From Parietichytrium sp. I65-24A (Eukaryota; Sar; Bigyra; Thraustochytrida; Thraustochytriidae), in the NCBI GenBank assembly GCA_012862575.1, contig BLSF01000047.1, forward strand, positions 125,853 through 189,852: a DNA stretch of 64,000 nucleotides. The letters are read 5' to 3'. Below, in pieces: positions 10,101 to 20,880 of the stretch. The notes beneath the pieces were generated by a model that saw only the letters and a program-made list of their open reading frames with translations, searched no databases and was not told where the DNA came from. Both the position numbers and the translations under genes were made by a program. Every line of letters begins with the position of its first letter. Position 1 is the first letter of the stretch.

Positions 10101-10491
10101 AAATTTCGCTGTGCGCTCAAAGGCAAACAGGGCTTGGAAGGTTGTGTTCAAGTGTATTGGATTCAAGCATCTACCGTTTGCCTCGAATTTGAAGAGTTCT
10201 TTTGGTGTCTTTACATGCGCAGAAAAAGCCGCTCTGGGCGGAAGGGAAGAGAAATATGAAAGCATGGCGCCAAGCGCCGCCATGAGTAGAGTAGAATACG
10301 GAGTGCAGAGTTTCGTCTGAGTTTTAAAGTAAAAAGTCGAAGGAAAAGAGCGATGGTACGTATGGTATGAAAGTAATAATTAATTAGGTAGTTGCGCTTT
10401 TTAGTATCAGGTTTGCTTTTTTTTTTTTTTTCGATTGAGCAAGACTCTCCAGAGAGCTCGGTACATGGTTTCTTTAGCTCTCGCTCAGCAA
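10101..10491. other. Tail-to-tail spacer, PG-rich protein / transporter
   Basis: 3' regions of convergent genes. A T13 tract lies at about 10419-10431. No gene is seen. Confidence 0.5.
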
Positions 10492-12185
10492 CTAGAACAC
10501 AATGCCGTAAACATCTGTAGTGTTGCGTGGACCGGATGCAGATGGGGCACTGGCGATGGTCTGAATTGTACAAAAAACGAGTGTAAAAAAGCCAAACCCA
10601 ATCAAGGAGTAATTTCTAACCTGCTCCCAACGAGCTTTCGAGTGACACTGCACACAGGAATGTGCCGGTCTGGCGCTTTCTACAACATTGCCCGATTGCT
10701 CGTGCTGCTGTTGTACGAGAGGAATGGTTCCCTCCTCGTAAACCTGATTACCTTGCGAAGTCTGTGTTTCAGAGTCCTCGCCAGAGCCACAGTGGCAATG
10801 CTTCCCATTAGTAGCGCCAGACTTGATCGCGCACATCGGCGGGAGAATAAAGGCAATGGAGACCGCACTGATGTTGCCAGTCAGAGACATGACAAACCCA
10901 AGCTGATCCACAAAGCAGCAGATTGTCAGGCTCGTACCGAAGAGTCCGAGGGTGAGGAGCAAATGCCGCGACAAAGGGACTTGTTGAATGGACACGCCGG
11001 CTGGTGTTCCGCGGCTACGGTGAACGTTGCGACGCTCGTAACGATATACCATCTCATTGACGATGTGTCGGCAAATGAAAAAGCAGATTGGATAGGTGAA
11101 TGACCTGTAGATACAAGCATCGCACTGGTAAGCACTACATTCAACAAATACACCTGTGAGCGACCGGCGGCGCTAATACATTCAACTTACATGGAGATCA
11201 TAAATAGGACCCGCACAAACATGATCTTGTAGTCGTCCGAGGCAAAGTTTTTCAACAAGTTTTGATCAATTTTTTCTCTGAACGCGATGAAGCAAGGGAT
11301 TGCAAAAGCCATACAAATGAGAACAGAGAACGCGAGGGAGAGCCGGGTAGTTCGATTCCAACGCGCCGGGGTAGCATTCCGGAGCGAATTGTGGAACATG
11401 AACGCCGTGTCGTGGGCGACGAAAGCGAACGCAAGGATGCCAAACGCGGAAGACGGGTTCTCTCCGAACACAGTGAGCCACGATGCTGATGTATCCGGGC
11501 AGGTGCTTGGGTCCTCGTCTCGCAGCGGGCAGTTGTCCCCGATAATTGTGGAGTACATGACGATGGCAATGACCACAACGGTGATGAAAACGGAAAACTG
11601 ACTGGCTTTTTCCAAACCAGAAATGTCTCTGTGAAGGCACAATGGCAGAATGAGGAGAACGGATATCGTGATTGTACACACCCTCCGCAAGCCCCAGTAA
11701 TCACTCAACAAGCCAGAGTCCTGCCGCAAACCCAGAATCTTTGTGCAGATCTCAGAAAACACCGGGACGCTGACGTCCCCAAGAATGATGAGGTAACTCA
11801 GCATCGCCCCGAAGTCGTACAGGAACATCAGCATCGAAATCGCAAAGTAACCATGGAAACCGAACAGCTTGTCCATGAGCTCCTCGTAATTTCTCACGCC
11901 TTCTGTCTTCCCGGTCTTGACCAGCATTCTGATTGTGATCTCCGTCATCGTCCCGATCAAGCACGCAATCGATATGCCCGTCACAAGGCCGGCCTGGTGC
12001 AAGGCGTACGGAATGGCAAGCACGCCCGACCCCACCACCGCGTTGACAAAGTTAAACACCACCTTCGCTACACTCGAGTTGCCCTCCTCGGCGGATCTAT
12101 CCTCCCTTTCGTGCCCAATATCCGAGGCGTCTCTTCCCCCCGGCGACGGCTCGGAGAGCGTCTCGTATCCGATCCGCGACTCCAT
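10492..12185 (-). CDS. Amino acid/auxin permease (AAAP; SLC38-like) transporter, 2 exons
   Basis: Multi-pass amino-acid transporter. Exon 1 is 12185-11191 and exon 2 is 11104-10492, with an 86-nt intron (donor GTAAGT, acceptor CTACAG); the product is 535 aa. The splice restores the segment RVLFMISM-SFTYPICFF, a hydrophobic helix typical of the family. The first membrane helix (NFVNAVVGSGVLAIPYALHQ) is the AAAP hallmark TM1 with its unwound GSG centre. At least ten hydrophobic segments follow. The hydrophilic N-terminus has Ser/Glu stretches; a longer open frame upstream begins only at a GTG. Exon 2 contains a hydrophilic loop with a Cys/His-rich patch (KHCHCGSG and HSCVQCHSK) between the last two helices, which is unusual. 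Substrate cannot be told from sequence; membrane location (plasma or lysosomal) is open. Confidence 0.88.
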
Positions 12186-12941
12186 CGCGGCCTCTATTTC
12201 TCTCGCGCGAAGGCGATCTCTCCTGCGAAACGCTTGCCAACGCTGTCGGAGAACGGGGACAGTCGCGCTCCGCTGGTTGTGCGATGGACCCACTGTGAGT
12301 GAGACTGCTCACCCCTCACCTCGCCTTGCAGCGTTGCCTGAGAGTCAAACTAGTCAAACCGAAGAAGTCGTTGGTAGTGTTGGTAGTGTTGGTAGTGGAG
12401 GAAGCGTGAGGGGTGTGAGATGGTGTGAGGGGCAGCTCACTAGCAAGTGGGTTGATGATAGGCGGGTGGTAGCAAAAAGGGTACTCAGTACCTACATCCA
12501 GATGATCACGTTTTTGTGCAAACCACCCAAAGGGCAGAAGAGGATCCACAAAAGCAGAGCCTTTGTTGCCTTTGTCCCCCGGCGACGAGGTGATCAAAGT
12601 CGGGGAGATGGAAAGTAAAATGTAATTGAGTACCGGTACCGTTACTCAGAGTAAAGGGAGTGCAAGCTTTTCAGCGGAAAAGGGCTCGGACCTTGTTCGA
12701 AATGGCCTGATGATGAGAAGGTTATAAATTGTAAAGAATCGAGACGTCGGATCATTCGTGCGTCCATTTGATTTGTAGCTGAGCAGAGCCAAGTAGATCT
12801 GGACCGCTATTTCGTTGACGCTCACAACTTTGCTCAATGAAATTAGGAGAGGGCGAAGGCAGAACGGAAGAACGGGCAGTAAGTTGTGTGTGTATTTATG
12901 CATATAATAAAGACAGAAATATAGCTTCGGATCCGACATGT
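12186..12941. other. Spacer between transporter start and TMEM135-like 3' end
   Basis: No gene is supported. It contains the 9-bp repeat at 12371-12397, a GTAC palindrome cluster near 12633-12645 (gagtaccggtaccg) and a probable 3' region of the minus-strand TMEM135-like gene from 12941 downward. Confidence 0.5.
12371..12397. repeat. 9-bp tandem repeat (ttggtagtg) x3
   Basis: Three exact copies, 186 bp upstream of the transporter ATG (12185, minus strand). Confidence 0.85.
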
Positions 12942-14453
12942 CTACTCTTGCTTCTCCGCGGCAACTTTTGCGACCTTCTTGTCGAGCTGCGAGGCTTCCG
13001 ATGAGGATTTGGAACCAAGCAAAAAACACAGCGAGTTGTAGTAAGAGCGCTTATTGTCCTGCTTTTCAGAAGACACCAAAACCGCCATTGCAATACACAT
13101 AAACACCGCCTCGAACTTGTGGATGCTTCGAACGTAGCCTTGCTTCTCCCAGTAAATCCAGGCCGCCTCCATTCCGCGAGGCAGGCAGTAGAGCATGAGC
13201 TCGGAGATCCGCGACGGCTGCTCAAAGACCGTGGAGGCCCCAGTGAGCAGACCGGCGGCCAGGCCGTGCCACCCGTAGTCCCACTGCAGCGTGTTTCGCA
13301 GCACGCACTGCGTGGACTTGACGCAAAAGACGTAAGTGGAGAGGAAGACACACGAGCTGATGAATCCCTTGGAGGTTCGCAAAAGCTGCCCAGCGGGATC
13401 CTTGAGGAGCGCCTTGTGCCTGAAGAGCAGCAGCGGGATCAAGTGCACCGGGAGGTAGATCTTGGCAGCCCTGCCGAGCCCAAGGAACCAGTCTGACACG
13501 CAATGCACTGTGCACGGGCCTTCGTGGTACCCGTAGGCACAGGTCCTGAAAGGGAGAATCACGCCGTTCTCGAAGAACGCCGACCGGCGCTCCCTGAGCG
13601 TGCCCTTGAGTCCCTCGTCTGTGACATTGCCCATGCGGAGAATCCACTTGTAGTAGGACGGCTGAAGTATCTCCGGCATGAAGAGGAATCCGTACATGAT
13701 GGGCATGTTGGCCACGCCAAACATGAGGCCCTCGAAGCGCTTCCAGTACGGCAGGCGCCCTTCGCGCACGAGCATCTTGGTGACCACGTCCAGGCTGCGC
13801 GCGAAGAGGTACAGCGAGATCATCTTGCGCCTGCTCGCCGCGTCCAGAAGCACGCTCGCGCCTGCAATCGCGCCGGCGACCCTCGCGTTCGCGGGCGAGT
13901 CCCTGCCGCTCTTGAACGCCAGCAGCGCGTTGACGCCGCGCAAGATGCCGCCGAAAGCGCCCACGAACAGCGCAAACTTCTGCGTGTCCCTGCCCAGCGC
14001 AGCGTTCGCCAGCGCGCGCGGCTTGCTGCTGCCCGCGGCCAGCCCCAGCAGCGCGCTCAGCGACCCCTTCAGCAGCGCGCCCAGCGACGCGCCGCGCACC
14101 AACCCGCGCACCACCTCGCGCACCGCGTGTCCCACCGCGCTGCCCACGTCCGCCGGCAACGACCCGTCCTCCAGCAGCGCCAGCCCCTTGGCCGCCCACC
14201 GCCGCCCATCCTCGCCGTCCCGTTCGGGGTCTGCCGCCTCCGTCGTCCGCGCTGTCCGCGTTTCCAGCGTTTCCAGCGTCTCCGTTGTTTCCCGTGCTTC
14301 GCCCGCAGCGCCGTTCCCGCAACACTCCGCCGGAGAGTTCCCGCAGCGGCTCGCGGAACTGGGGGAACGTTTCAGGAACACGCCCGAGAGCACCCTGTTC
14401 AGGCCCGTCTCCACGGACGCCTCCACCGCGTCCACCAGCGCGTCGCCCTCCAT
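12942..14453 (-). CDS. TMEM135-like membrane protein
   Basis: 503 aa, single exon, ATG at 14453. TMEM135 proteins are multi-pass mitochondrial/peroxisomal proteins with a Cys-rich N-terminal signature. Here the signature YGYHEGPCTVHCVSDWFLG, then AAKIYLPVHLIPLLLF, lies near residues 310-345. Glycine/alanine-rich Tim17-like helices occupy about 120-210 (SLGALLKGSLSALLGLAAG; VGAFGGILRGVNALLAF). A second hydrophobic block (WHGLAAGLLTGASTVFEQP) lies near 405. The signature is placed more centrally than in animals because of an N-terminal extension rich in Glu/Thr (ETTETLETLETRTARTTE). GC content of the 5' half is very high and gives long spurious frames on both strands. Location in mitochondria or peroxisomes is inferred from the family. 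Confidence 0.8.
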   Translation of the reverse strand: MEGDALVDAVEASVETGLNRVLSGVFLKRSPSSASRCGNSPAECCGNGAAGEARETTETLETLETRTARTTEAADPERDGEDGRRWAAKGLALLEDGSLPADVGSAVGHAVREVVRGLVRGASLGALLKGSLSALLGLAAGSSKPRALANAALGRDTQKFALFVGAFGGILRGVNALLAFKSGRDSPANARVAGAIAGASVLLDAASRRKMISLYLFARSLDVVTKMLVREGRLPYWKRFEGLMFGVANMPIMYGFLFMPEILQPSYYKWILRMGNVTDEGLKGTLRERRSAFFENGVILPFRTCAYGYHEGPCTVHCVSDWFLGLGRAAKIYLPVHLIPLLLFRHKALLKDPAGQLLRTSKGFISSCVFLSTYVFCVKSTQCVLRNTLQWDYGWHGLAAGLLTGASTVFEQPSRISELMLYCLPRGMEAAWIYWEKQGYVRSIHKFEAVFMCIAMAVLVSSEKQDNKRSYYNSLCFLLGSKSSSEASQLDKKVAKVAAEKQE

Positions 14454-14563
14454 CGCTCGGTCCGCCCTTCTCCTCCTTCAATCTTCTCTCCTTCTCTCCT
14501 TAGCTCGGAAGCTCAGTGGCTCTGGAACCGGCAGGGTCCTCGCGCGGATGGACGAGAGGACTT

Positions 14564-14591
14564 CGGTTCCCGGTTCCCGGTTCCCGGTTCC
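14564..14591. repeat. 7-bp tandem repeat (cggttcc) x4
   Basis: Four exact copies, 111 bp upstream of the TMEM135-like ATG (14453, minus strand). Confidence 0.88.
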
Positions 14592-15182
14592 GGGTTCTGC
14601 AGCACCGTCCGCGCTGCACAGCGAGGACAGCTATCGGAGCTTTTCGAGAAGCGCAGTTTGCAGTCAAGTTGTGGCCACCGCCTAGGAGTTACGAGTTAAG
14701 AGTGCGCGGAGGTGCGCGTACGACAGTGTCGTGCGCTGTGTATGGTACTCTTAAGAGCACGGGTAGATCGCCACGAGCGCGGACGGTTGCCGTGTGTCCG
14801 CGGACTGGGAGGTGCTACGGCGTGGACTAAGACTCCAAGGTCGGTCTGAGTGGCAGTGGGATGGAAATGGAGTGTGGGTCACGATGAAAAACACTCACCA
14901 TTAGGAGTTAGTGCTAAATAACGGTAGTACCGCGCATGGACTAGTTGGTGACGGTGGGAGTGCTAGGTGTGTTGTAAGGTGTGTTTTGTAAGAGATGGCG
15001 CATCGAGGCGCAATGCACGGGCAGGGCATCTATCGTTGTGGACTTGTGGACGAAGGAGTCAAGTGAGACAAGTGAGCTTTGATTCATCTGCCCGGTAGAC
15101 ATGTATTCGTGAGGGTGTGATTGAAATACACAAGAGAATAGGTATTCAGGATCTCTTTTGATTCATTTTGAGGCCCGATGAA

Positions 15183-15270
15183 CACGGAATTCACACGGAA
15201 TTCACCACCTAATTCACCACGGAATTCACACGGAACCATCAGGAATTCAGAATTCAGAATTCAGAATTTG
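15183..15270. repeat. EcoRI-word cluster (gaattcacacg..., gaattcagaattcag)
   Basis: Imperfect tandem words built on GAATTC: acggaattcac several times, then aattcag three times in a row. Confidence 0.7.
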
Positions 15271-15452
15271 ATTTCGTCACCTAATTGACTGGAAAGCGAG
15301 AGTCGGGAACTTCAGATCTCTTGGGAAAAAAGTATGGTCAAATGAAACTAGGTCGCCTTTCCGCAAAAGCGGCTATATTGCTTTACTTGGGTCATTTTTG
15401 CATGGGAATGGTGACGAAGAAATTGATCATGAGTGCAGTGAAGTTGCCAAAA

Positions 15453-18400
15453 TCAAATAACAAGCTTGGAGGTTTTGCTTCTTCTCACCTGGGAGATGCC
15501 GCGCTGAAGAGAGTCCCTGCGATGCTCTAGTTGCGTTGCCTTGTCTGAGAGGATGTTATGACCAAGAGGCACATGTCCTCGAGCTGGACTTGAGAGCCTG
15601 ACGCCTTCCTCTGGCCGGGAAACCCTGCTCGTAGTTTGTTTGTCTTTCTCGGACTTTGCATCTGACTTGTCCTCGGATGGCTTTGAATTTGGAGACACCT
15701 TGGTTTTGCTGGCCTTTTCTTTCTTGGTGTTCTTGGTCTCAGAAGTGGCAGCTCCATCTCCCTTGCTGTTACTAGAGGAGTCTGGGGTCTTGGCTGCGCT
15801 CCCCTTCTCCTGCAAGGCCGAGTCCTGGATTCCATGGAATATCTCAAACCTCATCTGGAGGGACACGCGCTCGTCTTCAGTTAGCTGATACTTGCTCGTC
15901 GCTGCAAGTTTGACGATCTGCTTCATTGCCTCTGGGTAGTCGAGCAATACCTCGTCTAAATCCTCTTGCTCAAGGCGCAGCAGACTGCAGTGGAATATGG
16001 CTCGAACGGACGCTGTCCGCCTGCCACCTACCAGCAAAGACACTTCACCAAAATACGCCCCATCACTCAGCGTCGTGTACACCTCGCTAGCGTCCGCGTT
16101 GCAAACTTCGACAAGCCCTCTCCGAAGGAAGAACATGCACTTGCCTACCTCTCCTTGCCGAATGACAAAGTCGAGAGGGGCGCAAACCTCCGAGGTCATT
16201 GCGAGAATAAGCTTGCATATAAAAGACTCGTCCTGTCCGCGAAAAAATGGAACCTTCTCAACGGTTTCGCGATTCAAGAAGAGGACTACCTCTCGGCGCA
16301 ACGCTGGACTTAAGTCTTCCAAGATCGCATCTTCGCTGAATGGAAACGATTTGAGATTCTTCCAGCAGTGTGTGTAGTAAGCTTTTATCCGGTGCTGCAA
16401 TTCAGGTGGCAAAGATTGGTGAGTCATGTACTCGCGAACAAACTCCATTCGCTCCTTGAACACCGTCTGTGTCGAGTCTACTGACGCGATGATGTGTGCC
16501 ATATTACCGACAAAGTACGCGAACATACTACACGAGATGAGCATCGCCACGATAACAAAAGCGACCTCGGAGGTATTTCGGGGCAAGATATCGCCATAAC
16601 CGACAGTGGTCATGGTCGTGATGGACCAGTATAGGCTCACTACATATCTATCAAGCGTTGTGCCTTCTTGTCGAATTCCGTACGCGTCACTCCAAGTATC
16701 GTTCTGGTCCGGATCGAGATCAGAAATAAGAAAGAACAAGCAAGCAAGGAAGTGAATGGTAAGTACACCAACGATAATGGATGAGAAGAGCCGAAGCATC
16801 CCGGGCTTCAATCGCTCACTCCAGTACTTCCAGTACCTCATCAGCCCAACCAAACGCAGCAACCTAAAGAGCTTGAGCAGACGGATGAGTTTGATAACTC
16901 TCGTTGCAAGTCCATCGTAGCTCACAGCCAATGCGATTTTATCGAAAGGGATAATGGAAAGTAGATCAACTACCAGCCAAGTTGTGACGTACTTGTACAC
17001 GATCATCCTCCTGTTCATAATGATCAGATTCATATTTTGATTTCGGCTGTAGTAGCCAGTGACGAAATTCAAAGCGATGTCCATTGCAAAATAGATGTCG
17101 TAAAACTGCTCAAAAGCCGCCCACCAACCGTACGGCGCGACACTGAAAGCTATTGAGAATGGAACTGTGAAACAGTACCATAATAACATGAACAATACAC
17201 CCAAGTTCCACTTTGCTTTGAATGTGCTTTCTGGGTGAAGCACAGGAAAATTGTTGAGGATGGTATGCAATAACCCCTTCCTCCTCTTCTTTCGACGACC
17301 TTCTAGGCCTTGCCCGTCTGGCTGAATCGAGGCCTTTCGGCCTTTTGCATTCACAGCCTGCAATCGCGAGCTTGAAATTCGGCTGGGGTCTTCGCAGTTT
17401 GCCTCCACGCTTGGCTTTGGCGAGTCCGAAGGCGACTTTGCATTCGCTTCTCCGGCCGCCTCATTTACTGGCGGAGGTTCTTTGGAGGAGATTCTGTCAA
17501 ATCCGCTTTGACTAGTTGTGCTGTTGGTCTCGCTTAAAACACTCTCTTGAATGGCAGCGAACTGATTTCTGCTCTCGTTTTTCGCTGAATTATCCTCATC
17601 ATCGCTATCTTCCGTCACTATCATCGAGTACCCGCTATCAATTCGAAGTTTCAAGCGATTGATATTTGATGGCTTGTACTTGTTCTTCTTGCCTTTTCCG
17701 TTCAAGGAGCTGAGGCTCGAAGGAATTACCTTCCTGCTCTTAGGCAACTGCTCGGTCTTGAGCAAAGACTGCGATCCGTCGCTCCCTCGGCGTATCATTG
17801 GCGGCGGAGTAAAGTTAAGGGCTTGGCCCAGTGCCATACCATGGACAGACTTCCGTCTTGCTCCACTGCCATTGCTCGCTCCCATAGCGAGTATCGCGTC
17901 TCTGTCCGTTCCTGGCTCCAGTGAAGGTCGTCGCCGCCGACCCGTTAAAATATCCAAATCGCGTGAAGTCCCCTCCTTGAATGACATCGAACGGCTAAAT
18001 ATTGGCAGCTTCCTTCTTGCAGCCTGCGATTGAGTCGGGCTTCTAGGCGGTAGAAGAGTGGTCTTGGCGAGCACCGGAGACTCCTTTGGTGTTGGGGCAA
18101 CTGTTTTTGCGTTGCCGATGCAGTTGTGGGAAATCTGAAATCCTGACATTGCCGACTTAGTTTTCTCAAAACGCTGCAGCGCGAGCTCGTGCTCGCCGAC
18201 CAGAATTCGATATGCTGCCATGAGACTAACGAGCTGCTCTTTATGGCAGCATTCTGGCTCGCATACTTCGCTTTCTCGTGTACGAATGGAGAGCCCACTG
18301 ACTTGGGGTCCACAATCGCTGCTCTCCTTTGTGCTTGAATTTCTTTCGGACTCTTTATTGCTCGAGACAACTTCGGTTTCGCTGAACCGTTTTGTGCTGC

Positions 18401-18698
18401 GGCGATTGTCCAACCCGGAATCCGCCGCACCGCTCTGCTCGTTCGCGGATTCCAAATGCTCTTTGCTGAGCTCGCGTAATATCTCTGCCTCCGCGCTGAC
18501 TTTCTGCTCCACGCTCTCACTCAAAGCGGCCTCCGTGGCCGCGGCGCCATCTTGACAAGTGTCTTCCGTCTTTGTCCCGGCGCCATCGGTTTCCCCGCTC
18601 TGTAACTGCCCAATTTCCGCCCTGGATCCCGTGCCTGTTTCTTCTTTGTGCACTGTTTTGCTCTCGCTTTCGCCTTCAACCCCAAGACCTTGCGTCAT
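15453..18698 (-). CDS. Cyclic-nucleotide-gated / HCN-EAG-type potassium channel
   Basis: 1081 aa from ATG 18698 (the open frame continues upstream only to a TTG). The first about 470 residues are hydrophilic, Ser/Glu-rich and unrecognised. S1 starts near residue 496 (LGVLFMLLWYCFTVPFSIAF). S4 near 595-615 carries regularly spaced arginines and lysines (RVIKLIRLLKLFRLLR), so voltage sensing is likely. The pore has the K+ filter TTVGYGD near 697-703. A C-linker follows, and a cyclic-nucleotide-binding domain at about 805-920 contains a good phosphate-binding cassette (FGEVSLLVGGRRTASVRA). The C-tail is Lys/Ser-rich. K+ selectivity and ligand-binding competence are read from motifs; which nucleotide binds is unknown. 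No introns are needed. Confidence 0.95.
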   Translation of the reverse strand: MTQGLGVEGESESKTVHKEETGTGSRAEIGQLQSGETDGAGTKTEDTCQDGAAATEAALSESVEQKVSAEAEILRELSKEHLESANEQSGAADSGLDNRRSTKRFSETEVVSSNKESERNSSTKESSDCGPQVSGLSIRTRESEVCEPECCHKEQLVSLMAAYRILVGEHELALQRFEKTKSAMSGFQISHNCIGNAKTVAPTPKESPVLAKTTLLPPRSPTQSQAARRKLPIFSRSMSFKEGTSRDLDILTGRRRRPSLEPGTDRDAILAMGASNGSGARRKSVHGMALGQALNFTPPPMIRRGSDGSQSLLKTEQLPKSRKVIPSSLSSLNGKGKKNKYKPSNINRLKLRIDSGYSMIVTEDSDDEDNSAKNESRNQFAAIQESVLSETNSTTSQSGFDRISSKEPPPVNEAAGEANAKSPSDSPKPSVEANCEDPSRISSSRLQAVNAKGRKASIQPDGQGLEGRRKKRRKGLLHTILNNFPVLHPESTFKAKWNLGVLFMLLWYCFTVPFSIAFSVAPYGWWAAFEQFYDIYFAMDIALNFVTGYYSRNQNMNLIIMNRRMIVYKYVTTWLVVDLLSIIPFDKIALAVSYDGLATRVIKLIRLLKLFRLLRLVGLMRYWKYWSERLKPGMLRLFSSIIVGVLTIHFLACLFFLISDLDPDQNDTWSDAYGIRQEGTTLDRYVVSLYWSITTMTTVGYGDILPRNTSEVAFVIVAMLISCSMFAYFVGNMAHIIASVDSTQTVFKERMEFVREYMTHQSLPPELQHRIKAYYTHCWKNLKSFPFSEDAILEDLSPALRREVVLFLNRETVEKVPFFRGQDESFICKLILAMTSEVCAPLDFVIRQGEVGKCMFFLRRGLVEVCNADASEVYTTLSDGAYFGEVSLLVGGRRTASVRAIFHCSLLRLEQEDLDEVLLDYPEAMKQIVKLAATSKYQLTEDERVSLQMRFEIFHGIQDSALQEKGSAAKTPDSSSNSKGDGAATSETKNTKKEKASKTKVSPNSKPSEDKSDAKSEKDKQTTSRVSRPEEGVRLSSPARGHVPLGHNILSDKATQLEHRRDSLQRGISQVRRSKTSKLVI

Positions 18699-20880
18699 TC
18701 TCGGTGCTGTGTTCTGCGCACACTGCTCTGTGCGACCGCTCAGCGAGCCGGTGACATCTAGAACGTCTGCTCTAAGGGGAATCTCGCGGTCAATCCACCT
18801 GTCTGTCGCGCAGGCGCAGAGTACAAAGTCCACGTCCACCGCTGGCCAAGACCTCAATCTCCACCTCCACCGGCACCGAGAACCAGAATTAAGAGTTCAC
18901 ACTTGACAATTCACTATTCACTAGTCACAATTCACAGAGATCACAAGACGACGTGTCCAACCTCGCTCGCGACGGAACCGCAACACCGAAAGACGAAGAA
19001 CGAAGAACGAAGAACGAAGAACGAAGAACGAAGAACCCACGCACGCACTATTGCTCCACGAACGCCTCTCACTCTCCTCTTCTATCCGCTTCCCTCTTCT
19101 CCTCTCTCTGTCTCTCTTTGTCTCTCTCTCTCTCCTCCTTCTGCTCCTTCTGCTCCTTACCTCCAACTCGCAAAACTTGCGAATAGTGTTGTGACTGTGA
19201 ATGAAATTCATTGCTCGCAAACGCAGCCGCTTATCTAGCCGGTAGTGATGCCCCGTAGTTCTATCTATGCGAGGGGTACCACTCGCGTAAGATTACTAGA
19301 AGGGTAGCTACAGGGGGTCGTGCTGTGGGTGAGTAGGAGTGGTTAGGGGCGTGCTGGGAGGACCTCAACGTTCTTCAGGAGGGCGGGTGTAGAAGTTGGT
19401 TAGGGTTTGGGTAGCGGCAAATAAGGAGATGTAAAACGGCGTTGGCTGAGTTGGCTGGATGAATTCTGTTCTGAATTCTGAATTCTGAAATTCTGAAATC
19501 TGATTCTGATGATGGCCACTCTCGACGCAACAACGCCCTTCACGCCCTCGCTACTCAACGGTGGCGGTGTTTGGCAAGTCAGCCATACGCGTTCGAATTG
19601 CACGCATCCAACTCGCTCTTGGCCTACTCTCTCCAGCAAAAGTTCAAAATTCTGATCGCTGAGACTGACACACTGAGGCAGTTAGATTCTGAGATTGTGG
19701 CACTTGAAGTCTAATGGTTGATCCTCCTCGATGCCTCTTCCTCCCCTCTGCTATCCTCTGCTCTGCAAGACCTTGAACGATTGGCAGCGGTGCTAAGTTC
19801 TCGCGACGCGCACTACCGGTACTTTTCCCCTTCACGTACTGAGGTGTACTGGGCTGGGCGCTGGTACTGAGTACCCAGAAGCTCCCACTTGCTCGTTCAT
19901 TCATAAATTGCGTCCTTCCTCAATCTGAATGATTGTGATTGTGATTATGATTGTTCCAACTGACCAATTGATGCCATCCTGGCCCTTGCTCCCTGCTTGC
20001 TCTGCGGAATCTGTTTTGATTTTTTGGGTTTTGAGATGCAGCTGTTCCTCTTGCGACACATGCGACTTTCTTGAGAGTTCAATCTGAATTTTGAAACCCC
20101 ACTCGGCGCCTCAGTCTCACAGCTGGATTGCAGGTGCGTATATGTAAAGGTGCAATTTCGCAATTTCAGAATCAGTACTCATACTCAGAAAATTCAGAAT
20201 CAGAATTTACAGTTAGTTGCTCAGGTTTGCGATCTCCCTGACTTTTAGTATAGGGAGACATGGGGTAGAGCACGAAGATGCGTCTTTTGATTTGAAGCAG
20301 AAAGCCGCCGAAAGCTATGTAACAGGTGGGGCATTTGGATTCTAGCGGTGGCTTTCAAACGCGTCGCCCAATGACCATCGCTCGAACCACCTTCTCTGAG
20401 AGGTTGCTGACCGTGACTAGGCACGAGTCTTGAAAGCAGCCGCAGACTCGGGGATCGGACCCGAGCTTTTCAACAGTACGTCACAATTAGCCAACAGCAA
20501 GAATAAAATACTGCAGACACCAAGTCAACTCATCTGTAGAACGTAGACCTCTTTCTGGGGCGGACTCGTCAAAAACCAACGGTCATATTCGCGAACAATA
20601 AATGATTCTTTCAGCCCTGCAGAACAGAGCAGAACAATGCGGCGAGCGGCGCACTGGTAGTGGGTAGCGCTATGGTGACAGTTCTATGGTGTCCAATACA
20701 GTCTGCTAGCGCGTGTAGGGAATCTCTAACTTTCACTTTGGCTCTGTTCCCACTGTGTCACATAATCATACATAACCCACATAACCCACAAATATGCGAG
20801 ATCATGATGGGCAAGATGGACCCAGATGCGCGAGAGAGGGCGAGATTGTCGCTGAGCAAGTGGGGCAAGAAAGAGGAATC
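18699..20880. other. Head-to-head spacer, CNG channel / ABM-domain gene
   Basis: 2.2 kb with no supported gene. Contents: a 7-bp repeat (18994-19035), a CT-rich tract (19070-19150), gaattctgaattctg words (19455-19507), GTAC-containing words (19815-19875), ttcagaatcag words (20165-20210) and a perfect 6-bp hairpin at 20447-20465. Confidence 0.5.
18994..19035. repeat. 7-bp tandem repeat (cgaagaa) x6
   Basis: Six exact copies, 296 bp upstream of the channel ATG (18698, minus strand). Confidence 0.9.

Larger units (their letters stand above)
14454..15452. other. Spacer between TMEM135-like start and CNG channel 3' end
   Basis: About 1 kb with no supported gene. It holds the 7-bp repeat at 14564-14591, a set of gaattcac/cacggaattc words (15185-15235) and a gaattcagaattcag run (15243-15270). 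The short plus-strand frame 15285-15530 overlaps the channel end and is not credible. Confidence 0.5.

Noticed and set aside
13222-14481. 419-codon minus-strand open frame
   Set aside because: Frame-shifted shadow of the TMEM135-like gene, dominated by Gly/Arg/Ala.
13503-14699. 398-codon plus-strand open frame
   Set aside because: Antisense to the TMEM135-like gene; composition is His/Arg/Ala-rich as expected from GC-rich antisense sequence, with no domain.
20447-20465. Hairpin ctcggg-gatcgga-cccgag with a tRNA T-arm-like loop
   Set aside because: The loop reads TCCGATC on the minus strand, not TTCRANY, and no matching acceptor stem or D/anticodon arms flank it.
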